The notes below the pieces were generated by a model. The model was not told the DNA's origin and ran no database searches. It saw nothing but the letters and a program-made list of their open reading frames with translations. DNA of 64,000 nucleotides from an uncultured Lachnospiraceae bacterium (lineage in GTDB: Bacteria > Bacillota > Clostridia > Lachnospirales > Lachnospiraceae): assembly GCA_947169385.1 (NCBI GenBank), contig CAMVPR010000001.1, positions 1 through 64,000 of the forward strand, given 5' to 3'. The translations under genes were made by a program, and so were the position numbers. Below, one piece after another: positions 18,034-27,220 of this stretch; the stretch's first letter is position 1, and the number at the start of each line of letters is the position of its first letter.

Positions 18034-20178
18034 TTACATATCAGGCACATCCGGGTTGAATTTCTTAAGTATGACTTTAACCTCAGGAAGTGAATCCATA
18101 AATACTTCAACACACTTAGGGTCAAACTGTGTTCCCGCACCCTCCTGAAGAATCGAAAGTGCTTTCTCTAAAGGAAATGCAGGCTTATATACACGAGGTG
18201 ATGTAAGCGCGTCAAATACATCCGCAACCGCCATAATCCTGGCAGATAACGGTATAACCTCTCCGTGAAGCCCCTCAGGATATCCCCTGCCGTCCCATCT
18301 CTCGTGGTGGTAGGCAGCCATGTTCCTTGCTTCCTTAAGGTAGTTCTCTCCCCTGACCGTGCCGATAGCATTTTCCATAATCTTCTTGCCCGCGGTTGTG
18401 TGGGTCTTCATAATCTCGTACTCCTCGTCGGTAAGCTTGCCCGGCTTATTAAGAATCTCGTCGGGGATGTTAATCTTACCTACATCATGAAGTGGCGCCG
18501 ACCTTACTACATCAGACATAAACTTAGGAGTAATCTTCTCAGCGTAATATCCCTTTCTCTCTAAGGCTTCAACTATAATCTTGACATATGCGGCAGTCTT
18601 TTGGATATGTGCACCCGTGTCCGAATCCCTTGACTCCACCATATCAGCCATAGTTATAATGAGTCCGTCCTGCATCATGGCGGTAGAATCGGAAAGCCTT
18701 CTGATAGCCCTCATCTGCTCCGCCTGATTAAGAGTCATGTCACAGATTGCTTTATACAGTTTCTCTACCTCATCACCCGTTCTAATATCAAGTGCTCTTA
18801 TGGCCTTGACATTGGAATCCAATGTCTCCTGCTCATCACCGTTAACAGAGAAAGACTCAACTCTTGAAGCCATAGTGCTTATAGGATAAGCGGTATACAC
18901 GCTTGTAATCCATATTGCAAATGCAGTAATCAATATAAAGAATCCTGAAAGAATCAACAAAACCTTGACAAGAAACTGCGTTGCATACTCCTCAAGATAA
19001 TTCATGGATACATCTGCTCCGACATAGCAGACTACCCTTCCGCCATCATCCGTAACCGGATAGTAAACCGTTGACACCCATCCCCATGTGTATTTGCTCT
19101 CGATAGGTCCAACTATCTCACCCTTTAACAGATTCGGCACATATTCCTTGAATTCCTCCTCAATATCTACCTGGTCCCCCGGAGAATATCCTTCTTTATC
19201 AACAGAATCCAAATCAAATATAAATGTGCATTTCTTCTTGTCAACCCTCACCACGTATAAATACTTAACACCTAACGCACTGTTCCTGATGTTGCGGAGA
19301 AGCTCCTCGGTCTCTAAGTAGCCTTCGACCTTCTCTCCGTTCTTTATGTAATCTTCGATTTTGTCAGTGTCTATATATTCTGCGGCAAATGTTACCGCAT
19401 TCCACGCCTCTCCAATCTTCTCGGATTTTGAATTCTCAAAATACTGGTTAAGTCCAATATTGGCCATAATAACCACAAGTATGATGGTTACGGCCAAAGA
19501 TGAAACAACCATCCTTCCTCCTACCGAGTGAAATACACCTCTTCCGAAAAGCTTGATGGATTTGGTCTCCTCAGTGGAGAGCGGAGCCTGCCTCCAGCCT
19601 GCGTTTCTAATATCCTTAAGTGTATCATTGGGAATAAATCTGATAAAGAGAATGGCAATCAATACGGCAATGCCCTTATCCAAAATATTGAGCAGCACGT
19701 TGGTAATCATAAATCCGACAAGCACAGAGCTTCCAAGATAATCAGCTATCGCCCTTCCCATATCGGCAAGAGCTGAATACTGTGCATCCCTGTAAAGCCA
19801 CCATTGAACAGCTGTCGATGTCACTCCGGAAAAAAGCGCGAGCGAAAGTATAAGAAGTATGTTTCTTCCCTTTCTGCTAAAATCGCAATATTTAATAAAC
19901 TGTGCCGTGATAATTGCCGCAAATGCATTGATGAATGCGAAGAACAGTGACGATTCGTTATAGAACATGCAGAATACGTTGGTAAAAACACCCGTGATAA
20001 TACCCGGAAAAACTCCTGCCGCCGCCGTAACCATAACGGTTCCGATTGTATCAAAGAAGAACGGAAGTCCAAGTCTATACATTACAAAAGAAAATAGAAC
20101 ATTTATTATAATACCTGCCACAATTAAGGCTATACGTCTCTTTCTGCCTTTGGAAGCCTTCACAAGATGTTTTTTCAT
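18034..20178 (-). CDS. Membrane HD-GYP cyclic-di-GMP phosphodiesterase with extracytoplasmic sensor
   Basis: 714-residue sensor/effector at the head of a four-gene signalling operon. The N-terminal five or six helices (about 15-190) begin with the LGLPFFFDTIGTV segment also found in the paralogue at 23848. A second membrane-anchored sensor (about 225-430, Cache-like, with YVVRVDKKKC and WGWVSTVYYPV) is followed by a HAMP-like linker and an HD-GYP domain: HDVGKINIPD, MKTHTTAG, YHHERWDGRGYPEGL. All metal ligands are present, so pGpG/GMP-producing hydrolysis of c-di-GMP is expected. GGAGGGT precedes the ATG. Confidence 0.92.
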   Translation of the reverse strand: MKKHLVKASKGRKRRIALIVAGIIINVLFSFVMYRLGLPFFFDTIGTVMVTAAAGVFPGIITGVFTNVFCMFYNESSLFFAFINAFAAIITAQFIKYCDFSRKGRNILLILSLALFSGVTSTAVQWWLYRDAQYSALADMGRAIADYLGSSVLVGFMITNVLLNILDKGIAVLIAILFIRFIPNDTLKDIRNAGWRQAPLSTEETKSIKLFGRGVFHSVGGRMVVSSLAVTIILVVIMANIGLNQYFENSKSEKIGEAWNAVTFAAEYIDTDKIEDYIKNGEKVEGYLETEELLRNIRNSALGVKYLYVVRVDKKKCTFIFDLDSVDKEGYSPGDQVDIEEEFKEYVPNLLKGEIVGPIESKYTWGWVSTVYYPVTDDGGRVVCYVGADVSMNYLEEYATQFLVKVLLILSGFFILITAFAIWITSVYTAYPISTMASRVESFSVNGDEQETLDSNVKAIRALDIRTGDEVEKLYKAICDMTLNQAEQMRAIRRLSDSTAMMQDGLIITMADMVESRDSDTGAHIQKTAAYVKIIVEALERKGYYAEKITPKFMSDVVRSAPLHDVGKINIPDEILNKPGKLTDEEYEIMKTHTTAGKKIMENAIGTVRGENYLKEARNMAAYHHERWDGRGYPEGLHGEVIPLSARIMAVADVFDALTSPRVYKPAFPLEKALSILQEGAGTQFDPKCVEVFMDSLPEVKVILKKFNPDVPDM

Positions 20179-20253
20179 TATAAGTACCCTCCCTGCTTAA
20201 GGGTCATGCCCCACATTAAAATGCTTTTAGTTAAATCCAACTAACCACCCTAT

Positions 20254-20282
20254 ATTGTACCGTAATCCGCTTGATTTAGCAA
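20254..20282 (-). promoter_or_regulatory. Promoter for the four-gene signalling operon
   Basis: Minus-strand TTGCTA (20277-20282), 17 bases, then TACAAT (20254-20259), about 75 bases upstream of the HD-GYP sensor start and in the divergent gap with the gene at 20394. Confidence 0.5.
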
Positions 20283-20393
20283 GTTTTTAAGCATTTGCAC
20301 AAATAAAAAAATGTGTGGATATGTTCCAAATAATTTGGTAAAATATAGAGGGTTTTTACCAAATATTATTTAATGATAAGGAGGATTTATAGT

Positions 20394-21071
20394 ATGAATT
20401 ATGAAATTACCGGAGGCAATCTCCCTGTGGTACTTGTAAGACTTGAGGCAGGCGAGATGGTTACCTGTGAATCAGGATCAATGAGCTGGATGGATCAAGG
20501 TATAGAGATGCAGACAGAAGGTGGCGGAGTTGGTAAGATGTTTGGTCGTATGTTTACCGGAGAGTCATTAATGCTCAACAAGTATATCGCAAGACAGGCC
20601 GGAGAGATAGCATTTGCATCAAGCTTCCCAGGATCAATAAGAGCCATAGAAGTTACTCCTGATAAGCCTGTAGTTGCGCAGAAGGGTGCTTTCCTGGCTT
20701 CTGTAGGTAACGTTGAGATGAGCGTTCATTTCCAGAAGAAGGTAGGCGGCGCTTTATTCGGCGGTGAGGGTATCATCATGCAGAGATTCACAGGAAGCGG
20801 ACTTGTATTCTTCGAGATTGATGGTTCTGCTATTGAGTATGACCTCCAGCCTGGTGAGCAGAAGATTGTAGACACAGGATACACCGCTGTTATGGATGCT
20901 TCTGTTGGATATGACGTAGTTATGATTAAGGGTGTTAAGAATATGCTCTTCGGAGGTGAGGGACTATTCAATACAACTCTTACCGGACCGGGACATGTTG
21001 TATTACAGTCTATGCCTATTGCCGGAACAGCTATGAAGCTTTACGCTTATATGCCACATCCAAGCAACTAA
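20394..21071 (+). CDS. TIGR00266 (AIM24-like) family protein
   Basis: 225-residue soluble beta-rich protein of the TIGR00266/AIM24 family. Family hallmarks are VRLEAGEMVTCESGSMSWM at the N-terminus, the glycine-rich GGGVGKMFGRMFTGES, and GPGHVVLQSM near the end. Biochemical function of bacterial members is not established. The start is set at 20394 because AAGGAGG lies just upstream; an ATG at 20373 would lie before that site. It is transcribed divergently from the signalling operon and ends in its own hairpin terminator, so it appears monocistronic. Confidence 0.9.
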   Translation: MNYEITGGNLPVVLVRLEAGEMVTCESGSMSWMDQGIEMQTEGGGVGKMFGRMFTGESLMLNKYIARQAGEIAFASSFPGSIRAIEVTPDKPVVAQKGAFLASVGNVEMSVHFQKKVGGALFGGEGIIMQRFTGSGLVFFEIDGSAIEYDLQPGEQKIVDTGYTAVMDASVGYDVVMIKGVKNMLFGGEGLFNTTLTGPGHVVLQSMPIAGTAMKLYAYMPHPSN

Positions 21072-21089
21072 TATGCCTAATATAACATT

Positions 21090-21117
21090 AGTCCACGGCA
21101 TCTGCCGTGGACTTTTA
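21090..21117 (+). terminator. Rho-independent terminator after the TIGR00266 gene
   Basis: AGTCCACGGCA pairs with TGCCGTGGACT across a tight loop and is followed by TTTTA. It lies between convergent genes and may also stop transcription from clpB. Confidence 0.8.
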
Positions 21118-21128
21118 CTATCTACATT

Positions 21129-23708
21129 TTACCTTGCTACCAATTCATCATTCTCTACATCTATTGTTATCGTGTCACCCGTGTTGACATTGCCCGCTAA
21201 GATAAGCTTGGCCGCAAGAGTCTCAACATACTTCTGAACATACCTCTTAAGAGGTCTCGCGCCATAGACAGGATCATAGCCGTGATCAATTACATACTTC
21301 TCAGCTGCAGATGTAAGTTTAACAGTAAGTTCCTTGTCTGCAAGTCGCTTGTTAACATCATCAATAATGAGTGTGATAATGCTTCCGATATTGTCCTTGG
21401 TAAGAGGCTTGAATAGTATAGTCTCATCAAGTCTATTGAGAAACTCCGGTCTAAAATGATTCTTAAGATCATTCATAACCATATCTTCAGCCTCTGATTT
21501 AATCTCACCTTTATCATCTATTCCGTCAAGAAGATATTCGGAACCGATATTAGATGTCATTATAAGAATAGTATTCTTAAAGTCAACTGTCTTGCCCTGA
21601 CCATCAGTGATTCTACCGTCATCAAGCACCTGCAAAAGAACATTAAACACATCCGGATGTGCTTTCTCAACCTCATCAAAAAGCACTACCGCATATGGCT
21701 TTCTTCTTACAGCTTCTGTAAGCTGACCACCTTCTTCGTATCCTACATATCCCGGAGGAGCTCCAATCAAACGTGATACAGAATATTTCTCCATATACTC
21801 ACTCATATCAAGCCTTATAACATTGGACTCATCATCAAAAAGCGCCTCTGCAAGACTCTTAGCAAGTTCCGTCTTACCAACTCCGGTAGGACCTAAGAAT
21901 AAGAATGAACCAATCGGCTTAGTCGGATCCTTAATTCCTGCTCTAGATCTAATAATTGCGTCAGTAACTTTATTGACTCCTTCATCCTGACCTACCACTC
22001 TCTTATGGATAGTATCAGCAAGTCTAAGCGTCTTCTCTCTCTCACCTTCAGTTAACTTAGCAACAGGAATACCCGTCCACCTTGATATTATCTGAGCTAC
22101 CTCCTCCTCGTCAACGCTCTCATGAACAAGAGTATGTCCTTCGTTCTTGGTAGCATCTTCAAGCTCCGCTAACGCTTTCTCGGCTTCAGGAAGTCTTCCG
22201 TACTGCAAGAGACTAGCTTTGTTAAGGTCGTAGTTCCTCTTAGCAATTGTAATCTCATTCTTCAGATTCTCAATCTCTTCTTTTAGATTTCTTACCTTAT
22301 CGATTGATGCTTTCTCCTTATCCCAAGTTGCCTTTCTGCCGGCAAAATCTTCTTTAAGCTTAGAGAGTTCAAGCTGCAAAGCCTCAAGTCTCTGCCTTGA
22401 TAAGTTATCTGTCTCATTCTTAAGAGCAGTCTCCTCAATCTCAAGCTGCATAATCTTACGATTCATCTCATCAAGCTCCGCAGGCATAGAATCAAGCTCA
22501 GTCTTAATAAGCGCACAGGCCTCATCAACCAAATCAATTGCTTTATCCGGAAGAAATCTGTCTGAAATATATCTGTTAGACAGAACCGCAGCAGAAACCA
22601 GGGCTCCATCCTGAATCTTGACTCCGTGATATACCTCATATCTGTCCTTAAGCCCTCTTAGTATGGAAATGGTATCTTCCACCGTAGGCTCACTAACCAT
22701 AACAGGCTGGAATCTTCTCTCAAGCGCCGCATCCTTCTCAACATACATTCGATACTCATCTAATGTTGTTGCACCTATACAATGGAGCTCTCCTCTTGCG
22801 AGCATCGGCTTCAACATATTACCCGCATCCATTGCACCATCAGTCTTACCTGCTCCTACAATAGTATGAAGCTCATCAATAAAAAGTATAATCCTTCCAT
22901 CACTCTTCTTGACTTCTTCAAGCACAGCCTTAAGTCTCTCTTCAAACTCTCCTCTATACTTAGCACCCGCAACCAGTGCTCCCATATCAAGCGCAAATAT
23001 AGACTTGTCCTTGAGCCCTTCAGGAACATCCCCTCTTACTATACGCTCAGCCAAACCTTCCACTGCAGCTGTCTTACCTACACCCGGCTCACCGATCAAT
23101 ACCGGATTATTCTTGGTCTTACGAGAAAGTATTCTTATAACATTTCTTATCTCTGAGTCCCTTCCGATAACCGGATCAAGCTTACCGTCCCTAGCTCTCT
23201 CAACCAAATCATAACCATACTTCTCTAAAGTATCATAAGTATCCTCAGGATTATCAGAAACTACTCTCTGATTACCTCTTACAGTCTGCAAAACCTTAAG
23301 AAATGAGTCCTTGCTAATACCATACTGCTTAAAGAGATCCTTAACCGCCTTGTTAGGATGCTTAATCATAGCAAGCATAAGATGCTCAACAGACACATAC
23401 TCATCATCCATCCCCTTAGCTTCATCTTCAGCAGTGACCAATACCTTGTTAAGCGCAGCACTTACATAACTCTGCACATTGCCCGACACCTTAGGAAGTG
23501 AAGTTATAGCGTTAATCAAGTCTTGAAGCATAATCTGAACCGCAATATCCATGCGCTCTAAAAGCTTCTTTATCAAGCTGTCGTCAAGATTAATCAACGC
23601 AAAAAGCAAATGCTCCTCATCAATCTGTTGATTACTGTACCTTGTCGCAACACTCTGCGCCTCGTTCACAGCTTCCATTGACTTCTGTGTAAACTTATTG
23701 ATATTCAT
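21129..23708 (-). CDS. clpB: ClpB disaggregase chaperone
   Basis: 859-residue Hsp100 ATPase that, with DnaK, pulls polypeptides out of aggregates. Order: Clp N-domain (1-145), first AAA with Walker [10 protein letters not shown] (about 207-215) and Walker B ILFIDELH, the long coiled-coil middle domain (about 410-525) that separates ClpB from ClpC/ClpA, second AAA with [10 protein letters not shown] and [14 protein letters not shown], and the C-terminal lid domain. No ClpP-binding IGF-type loop is evident, as expected for ClpB. Full length, with its own promoter and a candidate operator upstream. Confidence 0.97.
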   Translation of the reverse strand: MNINKFTQKSMEAVNEAQSVATRYSNQQIDEEHLLFALINLDDSLIKKLLERMDIAVQIMLQDLINAITSLPKVSGNVQSYVSAALNKVLVTAEDEAKGMDDEYVSVEHLMLAMIKHPNKAVKDLFKQYGISKDSFLKVLQTVRGNQRVVSDNPEDTYDTLEKYGYDLVERARDGKLDPVIGRDSEIRNVIRILSRKTKNNPVLIGEPGVGKTAAVEGLAERIVRGDVPEGLKDKSIFALDMGALVAGAKYRGEFEERLKAVLEEVKKSDGRIILFIDELHTIVGAGKTDGAMDAGNMLKPMLARGELHCIGATTLDEYRMYVEKDAALERRFQPVMVSEPTVEDTISILRGLKDRYEVYHGVKIQDGALVSAAVLSNRYISDRFLPDKAIDLVDEACALIKTELDSMPAELDEMNRKIMQLEIEETALKNETDNLSRQRLEALQLELSKLKEDFAGRKATWDKEKASIDKVRNLKEEIENLKNEITIAKRNYDLNKASLLQYGRLPEAEKALAELEDATKNEGHTLVHESVDEEEVAQIISRWTGIPVAKLTEGEREKTLRLADTIHKRVVGQDEGVNKVTDAIIRSRAGIKDPTKPIGSFLFLGPTGVGKTELAKSLAEALFDDESNVIRLDMSEYMEKYSVSRLIGAPPGYVGYEEGGQLTEAVRRKPYAVVLFDEVEKAHPDVFNVLLQVLDDGRITDGQGKTVDFKNTILIMTSNIGSEYLLDGIDDKGEIKSEAEDMVMNDLKNHFRPEFLNRLDETILFKPLTKDNIGSIITLIIDDVNKRLADKELTVKLTSAAEKYVIDHGYDPVYGARPLKRYVQKYVETLAAKLILAGNVNTGDTITIDVENDELVAR

Positions 23709-23749
23709 AGTATCGCCCCCAATACTTGATTTATAGAAGAGTTATCCTC

Positions 23750-23771
23750 TTGTTGTCTTGTTCTACAACAA
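23750..23771. promoter_or_regulatory. Candidate operator (TTGTTGT-N8-ACAACAA) at the clpB promoter
   Basis: A perfect 7-bp inverted repeat with an 8-base spacer abuts the clpB -10 box and would cover the transcription start. It matches neither the CIRCE sequence for HrcA nor the CtsR heptad repeat, so the factor is unknown. Confidence 0.45.
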
Positions 23772-23799
23772 CTATAACACCACTCATTTTAAAATGCAA
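23771..23799 (-). promoter_or_regulatory. clpB promoter
   Basis: Minus-strand TTGCAT (23794-23799), 17 bases, TATAGT (23771-23776), about 63 bases before the clpB start. Confidence 0.6.
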
Positions 23800-23808
23800 T
23801 ACCCAAAT

Positions 23809-23844
23809 AAAAAAATCCCGAAAGGCTCCTAACCTTCCGGGATT
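23809..23844 (-). terminator. Terminator of the HD-GYP sensor gene at 23848
   Basis: Minus strand: AATCCCGGAAGG, loop, CCTTTCGGGATT followed by seven T. It ends the 23848-26022 transcript just before the clpB promoter. Confidence 0.9.
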
Positions 23845-23847
23845 ACA

Positions 23848-26022
23848 CTAATCTCTTAAATTAGCTTCGTCATGATTCTTAGAAAACTTATCTCCAAATC
23901 TCTCCTGACTTATCTTAGAGAAGTTCTCAGCAACCTCTCTGACCTCATCAGCCGCACTGATAAATGCATCAGCTACCAAAGGATCAAAATGTGTTCCGGC
24001 ATCTTCTCTAATTATATCCATAGCTTTTTCAAATGAAAATGCTTTCTTATAAACACGCTCAGACACAAGCGCATCGAATACATCCGCAACTGCCATAATT
24101 CTTGCAGACAGAGGAATCTCTTCTTCTACAAGTCCAAAAGGATACCCCTTACCATTCCATTTCTCATGATGATAAGCAGCCATATTCTTGGCTTCATCAA
24201 GGTACGCCGCATCCGGAAGAGTCTTGATTGCTTCCTCAATAATCTTCATTCCGGCTGTCGTATGACGCTTCATAATCTCATACTCTTCATCAGTTAACCT
24301 TCCCGGTTTATTAAGCACAGCATCAGGAATCTCAATCTTACCGATATCATGAAGTGGAGCTGACCTTACAACATCATCGAAGAATTCATCTGTCAATTGG
24401 TCAACATAGTAACCCTTCTCCTTCATAGCGTCCATTATAATCCTTGTGTACGCTGCAGTCTTCTTGATGTGATCACCGGTTGACTCATCTCTGTTCTCAA
24501 CGATATCAGCAAGCACCATGATAAGACCATATTGAATCTGGTTAATCTTCTCTTCCTTACGCTGTGACTCTATAAGCGACTTAAGGTTGTCTTCAGTCGA
24601 TCTCATAATCGCATCGTAAAGGTTCTCTACCTCGTCACCAGTATTGATATCAAGGTCAGTCATCATTGCAAGGTTCTTCTCCCTGCCCTCTACACCTTCA
24701 TATTCGAATTTATCAGCTATATAAGACATAGAGTTGATAGGAAGAATAATATTATACTTAACAACCCACAAACCAAAAGCTATTACAAATATCAGGAAAC
24801 CGGAGAATACCGTAAGAAGCTTTAGGAAGAAGTCACGCTCATAACTTGAAACGTCCGTCATCGAAATATCTGCTGCCGCATAGCATACACATTTGCCTGA
24901 ACTGTCAAAGACAGGCTTATAGGCAGTTAACAGCCATCCGTAGGTCTCATCAGATATAATAGGCTCAATCGATTTACCGGCAAACAAATCATCCATGTAC
25001 CCGGAAAACGCCTCATCAAACTCGACTACATCTCCTGGCTGACTAGCCGGCGTATCCTCAGTATCCAAATCAAATACTACATGACATCCATCTTCCATTA
25101 TCTTATATACGTAAATGAACTCGATATCCGGTGAACTGTTCCTGATAGAATAAAGAGCATCCTCAATCTCCTTATATCCTTCGGCACTCTTACCTTTCTC
25201 TAAGAACTCATCAACTCTGTCACCGTCAATAGCATCAGCGACCATACCCGCAACGCCCGATGCCATTATCTTGTGCTGATCTCTTGTGTACTGTCTAAAC
25301 AGCGTAATACTGATTAATGTAACGATAATTGTTATAGCAACAGATGCAACAATCAAAAGGGATACTATCTTGGTATTGATGGATTTACTTCTATTCTTCA
25401 TTCCACCGATAACTTTAAGCTCGCCCTTACTTAAAGGGCGCTGTCTCCAACCCTTAAACTCGAACTTCTCAGCTACATTCTTAGGAATAACGCTATAGAT
25501 GACAAATGCTATAAAAACAGATATCGCCTTATCAACTACGTCAGAAGTAAACAACGACATGCCTCTTGCTGCAAGATTAGAAAATCCACAAGTATCTTCA
25601 AAGAATTCTGCTACTCTGATAAATGAAACAGCAATATCGTCACCCTCAAAATAAAAGCTTAAAAGTGATCCCAAGCCTCCACCTATAAATCCTAAGGTGA
25701 CAACATAAACAGCCATCCATCCTATATTCTTCTTGCCGTAAAAATTCTTGAAATAGAAGTACGTAACAACAGCAATCATAACATTAAGCACTGCAAAATA
25801 TATGGAATTAACACTACTCAAACCGGCCACAAAATTGGTAAGAATAGCTATGACTATTCCCGGAAGATACCCTCCTAGTACTGTTCCGAGAACCGTACCC
25901 GCAGTATCAAGATACAAAGGAAGTCCAAGAGCTACCGCTGCCTTATTAAGTAACACATTAATAGCCGTGCACAGCAATATCAACAAAATGCTTAAAAAAG
26001 CGCTTGATTTATTATTATTCAT
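23848..26022 (-). CDS. Membrane HD-GYP cyclic-di-GMP phosphodiesterase, paralogue of the 18034 gene
   Basis: 724-residue protein with the same plan as the 18034 sensor: N-terminal helices (about 5-185) including LGLPLYLDTAGTVLGTVLGG, a second transmembrane/Cache-like sensor (about 220-430, with YVYKIMEDGCHVVFDLD), a HAMP-like linker and a C-terminal HD-GYP domain (HDIGKIEIPD, MKRHTTAG, YHHEKWNGKGYPFGL). Metal ligands are all present. The N-terminal membrane module resembles ECF-transporter S-component-like or 5TM sensor modules, so a small ligand may be bound in the membrane; this is inference. It is monocistronic, ending in a strong terminator. Confidence 0.92.
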   Translation of the reverse strand: MNNNKSSAFLSILLILLCTAINVLLNKAAVALGLPLYLDTAGTVLGTVLGGYLPGIVIAILTNFVAGLSSVNSIYFAVLNVMIAVVTYFYFKNFYGKKNIGWMAVYVVTLGFIGGGLGSLLSFYFEGDDIAVSFIRVAEFFEDTCGFSNLAARGMSLFTSDVVDKAISVFIAFVIYSVIPKNVAEKFEFKGWRQRPLSKGELKVIGGMKNRSKSINTKIVSLLIVASVAITIIVTLISITLFRQYTRDQHKIMASGVAGMVADAIDGDRVDEFLEKGKSAEGYKEIEDALYSIRNSSPDIEFIYVYKIMEDGCHVVFDLDTEDTPASQPGDVVEFDEAFSGYMDDLFAGKSIEPIISDETYGWLLTAYKPVFDSSGKCVCYAAADISMTDVSSYERDFFLKLLTVFSGFLIFVIAFGLWVVKYNIILPINSMSYIADKFEYEGVEGREKNLAMMTDLDINTGDEVENLYDAIMRSTEDNLKSLIESQRKEEKINQIQYGLIMVLADIVENRDESTGDHIKKTAAYTRIIMDAMKEKGYYVDQLTDEFFDDVVRSAPLHDIGKIEIPDAVLNKPGRLTDEEYEIMKRHTTAGMKIIEEAIKTLPDAAYLDEAKNMAAYHHEKWNGKGYPFGLVEEEIPLSARIMAVADVFDALVSERVYKKAFSFEKAMDIIREDAGTHFDPLVADAFISAADEVREVAENFSKISQERFGDKFSKNHDEANLRD

Positions 26023-26105
26023 GCCAACACCTCACATCACGTTCACCCTTACGCTGCAATAACGCTATAAACATTATATACCTTTTATATAAAATGTAAA
26101 TTAAT

Positions 26106-26516
26106 TTACGAAAGATACTGAATCATTCCGGGACCAAGATTATCAGTAGGTCTCGCAACAAATCCATGCTTCTCATAAAAGCTCTCTCTGCCCTTAGCAC
26201 ACATAAGCGCGAACATCATTGTAGTCCCGGGTTCCCTGATGCTATCAACATAATCCTTTAAGCTGTTAAGAACGATTGACCCATAGCCTTTCCCTTGACA
26301 GTCCGGCCTAACAACCAGATCCTGTACATAGCAAATGACAGCTCCATCTCCCACAACTCTGCCCATAGCACAAGGTCTTCCATCCTCATAAATAATCGAC
26401 ACATACAGTGCGTTATCAATAGCAGATTGGGCTTGCTTATCTGACAGTTTCTTCCATCCTACGCTGTCCCTAAGCGCCTTATATGTATCAATATCTATCT
26501 CATGTTTAATATCCAT
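26106..26516 (-). CDS. GNAT family N-acetyltransferase
   Basis: 136-residue acetyl-CoA-dependent acetyltransferase. The CoA-binding motif A reads VVRPDCQGKGYGSIVLNSL, with the Q/RxxGxG/A pyrophosphate loop intact, and the C-terminal FYEKHGFVARP is the usual motif B region. The acceptor substrate is not predictable. TTGGAG lies six bases before the ATG at 26516. It begins 13 bases after the phosphatase gene stop and is probably cotranscribed with it. Confidence 0.9.
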   Translation of the reverse strand: MDIKHEIDIDTYKALRDSVGWKKLSDKQAQSAIDNALYVSIIYEDGRPCAMGRVVGDGAVICYVQDLVVRPDCQGKGYGSIVLNSLKDYVDSIREPGTTMMFALMCAKGRESFYEKHGFVARPTDNLGPGMIQYLS

Positions 26517-26529
26517 AATAGTCTCCAAA

Positions 26530-27165
26530 TCATTTAAAATGTTTTCTCAAAAGCTCATCATGGCCTTCAAGATGCGCAGCGTCATTAAACCTTTCGAAGC
26601 CCCACTCGCCGTCATTATACGAAAGTTCCGTAATGCTGCTGTTCTCCAGCGTCTTAGCGAGTATTCCTCTGTTAGAGTATGGCATGTTGAATATCTTACA
26701 TATCCACGCTCTCATCGCCATACCGTGTGTAACAACAACAATCCTCTTTTGATTAAGATTAGACGCTTGTCTAATTATATCATTTATCGCATCATCATAT
26801 CTCTTGGCACAGTCTTCACCATTCTCTCCGCCGGGATATCTGATGTCCTCCTCACCGTGATAGTGCCTATGTCTGATTTCAGGAAACATACCATCAAGTT
26901 CTCTGTCACTTATACCGGTCCACTCGCCAAACTCAATCTCTTCAATTCCATCAATTACCTTAACATCAAGACCAAGTTCATCGCTTATATGTCCGGCCGT
27001 CTCCCTGGCTCTAATAAGCTTGCTCGAATATATTCCATCTATGTCAAATGATTTCAGTCGCTTGGCAAGCAACGTAGCCTGTTCATGTCCCTCAGGGCTC
27101 AAACCTACATTAACATTACACAGGTTGCTGCTCTGCCTTCCATGCCTAATTAAGAAAAGTTCCAT
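26530..27165 (-). CDS. Histidine phosphatase (phosphoglycerate mutase-like) family protein
   Basis: 211-residue cytoplasmic phosphatase of branch 1 of the histidine phosphatase family. The catalytic RHG is in FLIRHGRQSS at the N-terminus, the second arginine in YSSKLIRARETA, the acid in EIEFGEWTG, and the second histidine in VVVTHGMAMRAW. The substrate may be a sugar phosphate or cobalamin intermediate; no cobalamin genes are nearby. The start is placed at 27165 behind AAGGAG; an upstream in-frame extension translates repeat and membrane-gene antisense sequence and is rejected. Confidence 0.9.
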   Translation of the reverse strand: MELFLIRHGRQSSNLCNVNVGLSPEGHEQATLLAKRLKSFDIDGIYSSKLIRARETAGHISDELGLDVKVIDGIEEIEFGEWTGISDRELDGMFPEIRHRHYHGEEDIRYPGGENGEDCAKRYDDAINDIIRQASNLNQKRIVVVTHGMAMRAWICKIFNMPYSNRGILAKTLENSSITELSYNDGEWGFERFNDAAHLEGHDELLRKHFK

Positions 27166-27191
27166 ATTGTACTCCTTATTATGAATCTGTA

Positions 27192-27220
27192 TCATTCTGA
27201 ACGAAGCGAAGAATCTTTTA
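27192..27220. repeat. Dispersed palindromic repeat, copy 2
   Basis: TCATTCTGAACGAAGCGAAG followed by AATCTTTTA. Read on the minus strand it supplies the terminal codons and TGA stop of the membrane protein gene. Confidence 0.85.

Noticed and set aside
20179-20393. Riboswitch-like leader in the divergent gap
   Set aside because: Only promoter elements and a short CCAAAT-A-ATTTGG palindrome were found; no known riboswitch core recognised.
23709-23800. CIRCE or CtsR operator before clpB
   Set aside because: The inverted repeat present differs from the CIRCE consensus and no CtsR heptad repeat is seen.
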